Source: an uncultured Christensenella sp.
Lineage (GTDB): Bacteria > Bacillota > Clostridia > Christensenellales > CAG-917
Direction: 5' to 3'
DNA length: 64,000 nt
Assembly (NCBI GenBank): GCA_910578325.1
Contig: CAJTQT010000001.1
Span: 62,001 to 126,000, forward strand
This document shows positions 52,398-62,400 of this stretch, in pieces. Positions within the stretch are counted from its first letter, which is position 1. Each line of letters begins with the position of its first letter. The notes under the pieces were generated by a model that made no database searches, was not told where the DNA came from, and saw only the letters and a list, made by a program, of their open reading frames with translations. The translations under genes and the position numbers were made by a program.

Positions 52398-52419
52398 AAT
52401 GCACCCTTTCGGGTGCATT
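52398..52419 (-). terminator. Terminator of the cupin regulator gene
   Basis: AATGCACCC and GGGTGCATT form a 9-bp stem with a TTTC loop. On the minus strand it is followed by TGTTTTTGAC, and it starts only 3 bases after the stop codon of the minus-strand gene. It may also slow transcription from ispDF. Confidence 0.8.
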
Positions 52420-52422
52420 AGA

Positions 52423-52971
52423 TTATTCCGTAATAACCGTCAAAAACTTCGCCACCGTACCGTTCATAGGCACCTGAGCGTGCGGCTGAGCAGGGTTAAA
52501 GTAAAGGCTGTCGCCCGGACGCAGAAAATATTCATTATCCCCTACGATTACTCTGAGTTCCCCTTCCAACAGATAATTGAACTCCTGCCCGCCGTGAACT
52601 ACCAGTTCGGGAGAATCGGTCGGAGCAAGCGTGACGAGCATAGGATTCATATTTTTGTGTCTGAACTCTTCCGCAAGCGGAGTGAATTTATAACCGTCAT
52701 AACGCTCCACTTCCACGCCCGTACCCGAGTACAGAATAACCGCGTCGTCTTTGGTAGGCATAGAACCCGCCAGAATATACATAGGCTCCGTGCCGACAAC
52801 GCTCGCAAATCTGTAAATCAGGCTTATAGGAATTTCGCCCTTGCCGCTCTCAAACAAAACGTACTCGCTTTCGCTTAATCCCAGAAGTTCAGCCATCTGC
52901 GCGGTAGAATAATCCGAAAAAGTACGAAGTTCGACAAGCCGCCCCGCAATTGATTGTATATCGATTGACAT
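52423..52971 (-). CDS. XRE-family regulator with cupin sensor domain
   Basis: A 182-residue protein. Residues about 8-62 are a helix-turn-helix of the XRE/Cro type (YSTAQMAELLGLSESEYVLF). Residues about 105-180 are a cupin barrel with VVHGGQEFNYLLEGELRVIV and LRPGDSLYFNPAQPHAQVP. Such one-component regulators sense small ligands, for example in polyamine, amino-acid or antibiotic metabolism, but nothing nearby reveals the ligand. AGGGGAG precedes the start. It lies 19 bp after a DUF1858 gene on the same strand. Confidence 0.92.
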   Translation of the reverse strand: MSIDIQSIAGRLVELRTFSDYSTAQMAELLGLSESEYVLFESGKGEIPISLIYRFASVVGTEPMYILAGSMPTKDDAVILYSGTGVEVERYDGYKFTPLAEEFRHKNMNPMLVTLAPTDSPELVVHGGQEFNYLLEGELRVIVGDNEYFLRPGDSLYFNPAQPHAQVPMNGTVAKFLTVITE

Positions 52972-52990
52972 AATCTCCCCTTAAAACGGA

Positions 52991-53188
52991 TTATTCGACT
53001 GCGGCATTGAGTTTCTCAACGAGTTCGTCGGCATCTATGCCGTGAACTGCGGCAGCCTGTTCCAGCGTTTCGCCGTGCGCGAGCGTGCAGTGCAGGCAAT
53101 GCATACCGCTTTCCATAAGCACTTCGGCAAGTTTATCGGGGTTTCCCTGTTGAAGAATGTCGATGACAAGCATATCTTTTGAAATCAT
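52991..53188 (-). CDS. DUF1858 domain protein
   Basis: A 65-residue DUF1858 protein. The core ILQQGNPDKLAEVLMESGMHCLHC with the CxxC pair (about residues 31-34), followed by GETLEQAAAVHGID, is typical of this family, which may carry a redox-active disulfide. Function is not established. AGGAGG precedes the start. It is transcribed ahead of the cupin regulator, and an alternating C/G palindromic stretch (53205-53217) lies upstream. Confidence 0.9.
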   Translation of the reverse strand: MISKDMLVIDILQQGNPDKLAEVLMESGMHCLHCTLAHGETLEQAAAVHGIDADELVEKLNAAVE

Positions 53189-53363
53189 TTGAGTGTCCTC
53201 CTGACGCGCTATACGCGCGCATAAGTTTATTTAGTATTTATATTATTATATCACTTATTTATATAAATACAAGCGAATTTATTTCCGGGACGGAATGCAT
53301 TCGGCATTTAAACCACGCCTGCCGAAATTATTCTTCCCGAAGAAAAGCAATGCTTCTAAGATA

Positions 53364-53394
53364 AAGAGGATGCCCGCATTGCGGACATCCTCTT
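53364..53394 (-). terminator. Hairpin after the giant surface protein gene
   Basis: AAGAGGATGCCCGC and GCGGACATCCTCTT pair over 13 positions with one mismatch and an ATT loop, about 20 bp after the stop codon. The U-tract on the minus strand is poor (TTATCTTAG), so termination is likely but not certain. Confidence 0.55.
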
Positions 53395-53415
53395 ACGTTA
53401 TTAAAGTTCATTCGG

Positions 53416-56400
53416 TCAATTTGAGCCTATCGGCGGCTTATTCGTTATTGTCACAGCCGCTGTCCTCTGCTGTCCGACAGGGATTTCCTGACCTCTCATA
53501 ACAGGGTAATAAAGTTTGCCTTCATACGAGAAGTTATCCCCTAAGTTGGAAGTCGACAGCGTGGTTGTAAGAACGTTGCCGTTTACGTCGACTACCGCGC
53601 CCACGCTGGCATACAAGTCATATACGACCTTTCTGCTTCCGAACGTCGGAAGGTTGACAGTGTCTCCCGCCGAGGTAAACATTACGGGGAAGGTCGCGAC
53701 GATTCTCGAAGAATTGTTTACGTCGTAAACTCTCGCTCTTCCGTACCACACAATTTTATAACCGTTGTACTTAGTATTCAGGCGCGAAACGTTGCTCGCA
53801 GTGCTTGCTACGCCGAGTGCAGAAGTTGTCGGCGCGCTTGTAAGCCTCGAATTCGCCGCTACGTTGATCTTTACTGAAACTCTTTGTTGCGACCTTATCT
53901 GGATAGTGCCGTACTTGCCGTTCATATCCGAAGTTATTCCCGTGCTGCCGCTGGTCTGAACCGTCCACGCCGAGTTTGCAGGCATAGATACGATGACGTA
54001 TCTGTACAGCACAGACGACGATGTGGTTCTTGCGCTCCAACCCGTGACCTTGTTGCTATTCTTGTCATAGACGGGAGTCTGGACGCGGAACGTGACGTTG
54101 TATGCCGTAGGCAATGTAAATGTTGAACCGTCGTTGGGATTGACCTCATACGTCCTTTCTGTCGCGCTCGCCGATTTTACGCCTGTGGACGCATTGACAG
54201 ACGACCACAGATTTCCGCTGTCGTCAGCGTACGCCGAAAGTTTTCCGTTAGTCGCATTGAGGTAATGGATATATCTTCTGTCAACGAGGAACGGTATATC
54301 GTACAACTGATGCGTACCGTCTGCGGCGGTAAGCACCGCCGTCACGTAGATTATGCCGCCTTCATAACTCGGACGGAACTTATTGAAGTTCCAACTGAGC
54401 GTACCGGCATAACTGCTCGGCAGATTCGCGGGTTTAGTTTCCGCAGTATAGAACGTTCTGTACTCTCTTGTTTCGGACTGTACGCCGTTGGTATGATCGA
54501 ACTTCCTTACATAAACGCCGAGCATCGTGGGCATTGTGGGCAATTCCCAATCGTATGCGTTGATATAATCCTGCGTCGTCTTGCCTGCAAAGCCCTTCAG
54601 ATTATTGAGAGCCGTGCTTGTACCCAGCGACTTGACCGCTCTGTCGGCAACCTGTACGGTTATCGAAATGCGCTGTACTCCGACTTCGTTGGTCTGATTG
54701 CCGTACTCATAGTCGTACGCGCCGTCGGCGTTGATGTACGCATACGCGGTGAATTTGCCGCCCGCATAACTTACGTTGACGTTGCTCATATCCCAGCGGA
54801 TAGGCACTTCTATGGACCTCGTTGAACCTTCGGGCACGATTCTTATCGACCTCGGGAAGTACTTAAACTCGCCGAGTTGTTCATAAGTCAGTTCGACAAA
54901 TCCGTCGCCTGTCGCGATATAATTGCCCTTCTCGTCTTCTACGAAACTTCCGTCGATAAGTTGAGTATATCTCTTGACTCCCGCAGGCAGAGTGCCTCCG
55001 ACTCTTTCAAACGGATCGATGTTCTCAAACGGGTCGATTATAAACGTGTTCGTTCCCGTATCGTAGAATCTGCCTTCGAGTTCCTTATCCGTCACCAGTC
55101 CGCCGAAGTTGAAGGAGGAGGCTTTTGCGCTCGCTATGCGGACTACAACGTCCATTTCCTGCGTGCAGAGATTTCCGTCGACCGCGCTTGCTACCGTAGC
55201 CTTAACCTTGACGTTTCCGCCCTTATAGGTGTACGCGGTCTTGCTGACATCCCACTTGACGTCCATAGTCTGAGTGGTTACGTAAGTGAAGATGTAGAGT
55301 TCTTCGCCGTTTGCGTTCTTATAAGTGCGCGTATCCTCGTCGTAGATGACGCGAGCGGTATTTTTGACGTAAGTCCTGTTTGCTCTGTTATACACGAAGT
55401 AGTTCGCAAACGCCGTATCGCCCTCTGCGAGAATTCCGCCGAACACTTTATAGATAGCGTGACGTCTTTCCCAGGTTTCGTTGTAGAAAGTGAATTCGCC
55501 GATAGTTCTGCCTTCGTTCCACCAGTTGTTGACGGAGATATACTGACCGCCGACGTAGTACGTTACGCTGTTATCGAAGTTATCGAGGTTGTACAGGCTG
55601 TTTTCGAAATCGGAGTACGGTTCGAAATTGTACTTATACTCGCCCATCGACAAATCTTTATAGGTGATATCGCTGTTGTTCACCGTAAGCGCGGACGAGC
55701 GTATTGTAAATACTACGTCCTTCGAAATTCTGGGCGCGTCGACTCTGGACGGGTCGTCGCTCCAAACGTTCATTCTTACAGTCTTTTTCAGCGTCGACGT
55801 AATCGTGCTGACTTCTTCGAACGACGGTGCGCCCTCCCAAGTCAGGAAGTAGGTGTTGACGTCTCCTCCCGCAAACGAAATCTGAATGCGAGACGGCAAG
55901 CCCTTTTCGCCGACGTACGAGAACTTATTGTAGAACGTAATCTCTTCGGGCAGACCGCTCTGAGTGCTCTTCGCTATATCGATGTATCTGCCGTCCGTAC
56001 GCTCGCCGTTGGCGTCTATGCCCACTATGGTTCTGGTAACCGTCGAATACTTGCTGTTGTCAACGTAAAGTTCTACAACGTTGCTGTTGTAAACGAACTC
56101 GGAAGACGCAATCTGACGGTCAAGCACCGTTACGGGCAGGTTGAAGAGTTGTCTTGCAAGATACAACTTCTCGCCGGCGGGGCAAGTCCAATCTTCGTTT
56201 TGCAGTTTTTCTCTCATATAACGCTCGTATGCTTCGACGGTGACAAATTTCTTGTTGTCCACTTTGTCGTCCGTAATATCGGCATACACGTAGTCGCCGT
56301 TGGGATTCGCCACGGGAACTATCGCCGTCGCCATATATGCGAGATTGCTCTGACCGCTCTGAATCAGTCTGTTGAGCGCGGACCAATCGAAGTATGCGGT

Positions 56401-59400
56401 GAACTTGTTGATATTCATTCCGTTATCGATACGCGTCGTAACGTCGAGCGTTACGGGCAGATAACTCGTGTCGGAGTGCAGGAACGGATCCAGCAACAGC
56501 GAACGGTATTCGTAATCCGTAACGAAATACACAGTTCTGTCGATGACGTAGACCGTTATCTGCTGAGTTTCCTGCATCGCGTCGCGACCGCCGGAATAGG
56601 TGAACGTAACGTTTACCTTATACTCTTTTCCGAAGAACTTGCCGATGTTGTTGAAGAAATCGGAGTCGGTTTCGAGGCTGCCGTCGATGTCGGCAAGAGT
56701 GTAATTTGCCTTTACGTCCGCAGTGTACTCGTTTCCGTCGGCGTCCGTGTATGCAATCGAATTCATCGAACCGCTTACGAACAGGTTTCCTTCCTTACCG
56801 TACGGGTCAACCTTGAAGTAGTCTCCCGCGACAAGTCCGCCGAAGTTAACTGCGTCGACTTTGACCGAAACGTTGTAATCGTTTGTCAGATACTCGCTGC
56901 TTACGGTCAGGTTCATATTTCCGTCAAATCCCGCTGCGGTGTAATTGCCGTCCCAAACGAGATTTACGTCGATATTCTTTCCGTTGACGCTGAGTTTCGT
57001 AGCCGTGGGCAATCCTCCGAAGAACTTATCCGCGGTAAGCGCATACGCAAGGTCATAGGAAGTGCCTTCGAATCCTTCCAAAGTGAATTCGTTGACTATC
57101 GTAAACTTGACGGTCTGTTTCCAGAATCCGTTGTCATTGCCGTCGGCGATACTGCCGTATGCAACCGTAAACGACCTCTCGAACTCGCCCGCGGCGATTT
57201 CAGCCGCAGTCGGCATAGCGGTGCTGTCCCAACGTACGGGCACGTGTTGCGAAACCGTGCCGTTTGAATGATGAATCGTCGCCGTCTCTGCAAACACGAG
57301 TCTGTCGAATACGCTGTAGTTGGTATATTGATTTTCAAGTTCCACTCTTTCAACGACGTCGTCGGTGTTGACGAGATAGATTCTTGCCGTAAACGCGCCT
57401 TCCTGCGGATAGCGCAAGGTATCGATTCCGTCGAAGAAGTAATACTCTCTTTCGACGTATTTATTGCCCTCCGCATCCGTCATAATCTCGCTTGCGGCAG
57501 GCGACGAACCGTCTACCCAGTAGATTTGAGTGGTTACGTTATCTTTGCAGGATACCGTTTCGAAGACGCCTGTTTCGGGCAGTTTCCAAGAATTGTGCAC
57601 GTCGTATTCAAAGACGAGAATATCATCGTTGCTTCCGACCGTACCGCCCTTGACCGTCAGATTCGTGTCTCCGAGCGAAACGATATCGGTAAACGTATAA
57701 TCGGGGATACTCGTATATACCTTGATACGCTGTCCGCCGATTTCGACGAAGAGTTCTTTGGTACTGTCGTTCCAAATCCACTTCTGTACGTAAGCCAGAT
57801 ACGGTACGCCCTTTTCGCCGTCTGTAAGCAACACGTATGTACGCGTGCCCGAATCGTATCTGTAATCGCCGTTTGCGTCCTCAACGTAAGTATCCGTAAC
57901 GTCGTTATAAGAGAAGCGTTTACCTGTAAACGTGCCGTTTTCGAGGTTTACGCGAACCGCGGTGCCGCCGAATGCGTCGTTCCAGTACGGCGTACCGCCG
58001 ATAGTGTACGTCATCTCTTTATCGTCATATATCCAATCCGCCTCGACATCGCCCGCTCTGAAATAGGACTTGACGTTGAGCGCGAAATTGATGGGATCGA
58101 TGCCGTATGCAACACCGTCTTTGATATGCGTCTGCGCATAGACCGTACCCGTGTAGTTATCGGGGTTGGCAATCTTGTCGCGCAGCCTGAACTGCTCGGA
58201 CTTGCTCAGCGCGTAAATATCGCCGACCGTTTCGTCATAGAAGAAGTTTACGGACGCAATCTTCTGCACTTCGACGTTGATACGCAACTGGATTTCCTGA
58301 GCGACGTACTTCGGCGAACCGTCTTCGTTGTTGCCGTCGCGCACAAGACCGATATTGTTGCCGTGCTCGTCTTTGACGTACGCTCTGACCTTTGCGTAAA
58401 CCGTTCCGCTCGTCACGTCGGTGTAGATATCCTGAACTTTCTTCCTGTTAGTGCAATTTGCGTTGGTGTAATACACGACCGTAGACCAGTCGGGATACAT
58501 ATCGAAACTCGTGCCGCCGCCGAACGAAACGTTAAACTTCTCATAATCCTTGCCGTTGAACCACAGCGGATTGAGCGTATCTTCGTGCGCTACGTTCACT
58601 ATTCTCTGCGAGGGCTTGAGTGCTTCGATGTTTATGGGAACGTATACTTCCTGCGTTCCGCTCCAATCGGTACCTATCGTAATGCGCGCATAAAGAGGAT
58701 AGAGCATCGAATTGCCATAACCTTCATACGTGATATCGTCGTCGCTCAGTTTGTGAACCGCATTGTTGTACGCGTCGAGATATCTGCCGTTAACATAGAT
58801 AAACGGAGCCTCGATGTTCAGCATTTCAGAGCCGACCATAAGAGTTCTCGTGACGGGAGTGCCGTCGACGCTGAGTACGTTTATGGTAATCGCGTCGCCG
58901 TCTTTGAAGAGCACATCGCCCGTCAGTCTGCCCGCGGTATACGCGTTGAAGTTGACTTCGGTCTGAATTGACTCGAACTTGTACGAAGATATAACAACCG
59001 TAAGCGTGACCGCCTGCGCGATATATCCTGCGTTTGCATATTTTTCATCGGTAGAACCGCTGCCGACAAATCCGTACTTACTCTTCTCAACGTTGCCGTT
59101 GAACGCCTTGAACACGTCGCCGCCGATGTACGCGGTTACGTTTGCTTTGATTCCTTCGTAATACCTGACAGTCTTCTTGCCGTTATCGTCAACGTCGGTT
59201 ACCGCATCGATCGCTTTCTGCAATGCGCTCAGATCCCATTTTACGGTCTGGTTCTCGAAATCGCCCGCGCCCCACTTGCCGCCGACTTTTCCGAATCCGG
59301 AGAGATATGCCGCAAAGTCGAACATATCCTCGGTTATGGACAGAGTGTCGATGGTCAGACGGGATTCGTATCTGTCCTCGTCCTCGTTGCGGGTGTGGTC

Positions 59401-62400
59401 GATAGTAAATTTAGTGCCGTCCTCTCTGCTTATTTCGGAGAGATACTGAACTTTGTAATCGACCGCGCTTACGTCGAGCACTCCGCTGGCCTTAGCCGCA
59501 AAGCCCCACTGATAGGAGTAGCCGACCTTGACAACGCTGCTGTCTTTGCCTGTGCCGCCCGACCAGTCGTACGAAAAATCGTCGGTATCCCATTCGAAGG
59601 TGCCGCACGGGAAGTTCGCGCCTGTGGGCAGATTGAACGTATCGAGAACGTAATAATCGCAGTCCGTCGTCGAATCGTGATACTTGACGTAACCCGTTTC
59701 CTCTTCAACGTAATAGTTTGCATACGTACCAGTCGTATTTGTGAAAGCGTTGGTATAATTCTCCGCTTTGACAAGCCCGACGACGTATGCGGGATGCAAT
59801 ACGTAAGTTCCGCCGTCTTTGTTGGTTATCTGTACGGTCTTTCCGTCCTCGTCCTTCTCGGTGCCGAGTTTTTGCAATGACGACGCCGTGAACGTCCTTC
59901 TTCCGCCTGTCGACGCCGTACTCGAACCGATAATTGCATAAGCCATCTGTGACGAGTTTCCGACTTTCTCGCTCAGATAAGTTCCGAAAGTCTTCGCCGA
60001 CATTCCACCGAACGACAGTCTGACAAGGTCGGGCAAATCTATGCCGAACGGCGTGCCTGCCGTCTCGACGGTATTCATATTGATAGCGATTTCCTTTGTC
60101 TGGAATCTGCCCGAGTCATCCTTTTCGTAAGACTGAACGTTTGTGACCGTTGCTTTGTTGGTGATATACACGGGTATCGCGTATACAACGGTGTTGAGCG
60201 CATAGCCGTAAACATATCCCGCCAGTTTTCTGGACGTACTTATATCGGACGGAGCCGACAAATCCACGCTCGACGCGTCCCAGATAATCTGCGTTCCGTT
60301 GGCGTCTTTGTAGTTGTTGTAGCCCGTCTCATAGAAACTGTGATATCCGTTTCCGTATGTCACGTCTGCAAACTGCGGGAAGAGCGCCGGATCTGAGAAG
60401 AATTGATCCTGCATATAGATCTTCTTTCCGTTGTGCGTCGTCTTGCCGCCTACGCTCATTTCCCTCGTAGCGGGATCGAGAATCTCTATCTCGCTCGGCG
60501 CAACGACCTTATTCAGCGTTCCGTTGACTTCCGCGCTGTTTGAATCGTTAAATCCGAGCAATCCCGAAGTGACCGACGTATCCAGCGTGCTGTACGGCGT
60601 AATGCGCAGCATAAAGAAGTCCCACGCCTCGCCAAGATTTGCCGTAGTTTGAGTCGGTCTGAATTTCAACTTATTATTGCCGCTCGTCGTATCCTTATTG
60701 TAAAGCATCGCCGTGCCGTTGCCGTTCTTCTTACCGTTTATCATCAACTCGATTGCCTGAACGCCGGGCTGCATCGTATAACTGCCGCTGAGTCCGTATT
60801 CGCTCGGGCTGGGATTGAGGTCGATATAGATATGTACGCTCGGATCGATTGTTCCGCTTGCAAACGGCAGGGGCAGTATGCCTCCGATAAGTCTGTCAAC
60901 GTCCATAATAGTTGCGGCGAGCGCGCTTTCAATACTGTATTTGAATGCGCCGAATCCCATAGTAAAGAAAGTATCATCCCATAGATTCCTATTTTCGCCG
61001 CCCCAGATATTGACCGCGCCCGTCGTAGTTTCGCCGACGCTGCTGAGCGCGTTGAAAGTCATATCCCTGAGCACCCATTTAAGCAGAGTGTACGGCAAAC
61101 TGCGGATATAAGGTTCGAGGAAGTCAACTTTTGACTGTGTGCTCGCACCTGTTTTAACGTAATCGTTGTCAAACTTTGTAAGCAACGCTTCCACCGTGCC
61201 GTAAGTCAACCACTGCGGTTGTGCCTCTCCCGATGCGCCCGTCGTATTATTTACCGCGAACTTCGTAATATCAACGAAATAGGACTGAACCGCCTGATTG
61301 TTGCTGTTCATCGTATTCATCATAAGATTGAGCAGGATTACGTCAATCATAATCAAGAGTTCGTTGAACGCGTCCTTATTGAAATCGATGTGCAGAGAGA
61401 TGAGTCCCGCGTTTCTGGTCATCGCTTGCATATCCGCATAATAAGGTTGATAGTTACGGTTATTGAACACGTTTACGTCGAGATTCTTTATGAGTCCCGT
61501 CAGATTCGGAGAGTAGGAATATGACAGATTGCCTTCCGACTTCGAACCCGAGAATCCGCTGTCTCTCGAAGCAAGTTCGTTATTTGCGGTCGGATATGCG
61601 TATTCACCGTTATCGCCGTCCGTTCCGTCCGCAAGTTTGAGCGGGAACATATCGGGAGCAAACGAGCCGAGGTCGATAAATTTGAGCAAGTCTCCGACTG
61701 CCGAAATAAGATTTTTAAGAGAATCGACCAGTCCGCCCATATTGACTGACAGTTGTCTGATGAATATATTGTTTCCGCCGATTACGACGTTGAGCGACAT
61801 ATCCGATTTAAGTCTGTTAGCCTTAGGCATAGCCAGATTCAGATAAAGTTTGTATCCCTTACCTTCCGGAGAACTGTCGTCCGGATGCGTGTTCATAAAT
61901 CTGCGTTGCAGGCTGAGGTTAATCAGCGACTGAGCGTTTGTGACCTGAACCGCACCCGCGTTGGCATTTGTGGTTATGTTATCGTCTGACGAGCCTACAA
62001 GGACTTCCCAAACCTTATTCTGAATCTCTATTCCTACCTGAGGATTGAGATTGTCAAGGACGTTCTGAATCAGCGACATCATTCCCGCCGTATTCGACAT
62101 CGTAAGTCCTGCGTATCCCGATTTGACTTCCTGCGTTATTGCCGCGCTGTCGAAGAATCCCTTGCCGAAAGACAGTTCCACAGGATCGATTGAAATATTG
62201 ATTGCGGAACCTACGCTGTCGAGAATAGAACTCAGTTGTATGGAATCTATTCCCTTCTGTCCGAAGTTGAGCATAAGCGTCGCGTTCTGGATATTCGGCA
62301 ATTCGATGGGCAGTTCGACTTTCATCATATTGAGCAGAGAATAAATCAAGCCCGTATCGAACGAAGTGCCGAGTCTGCCGTTTTCAAGATCGATTGTGAG

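Noticed and set aside
54877..57267. A 796-codon plus-strand frame, with further long ones at 57268-58971 and 39379-41397
   Set aside because: They are antisense to the giant protein and to recD2, with low-complexity Arg/Val/Phe composition and no family features.
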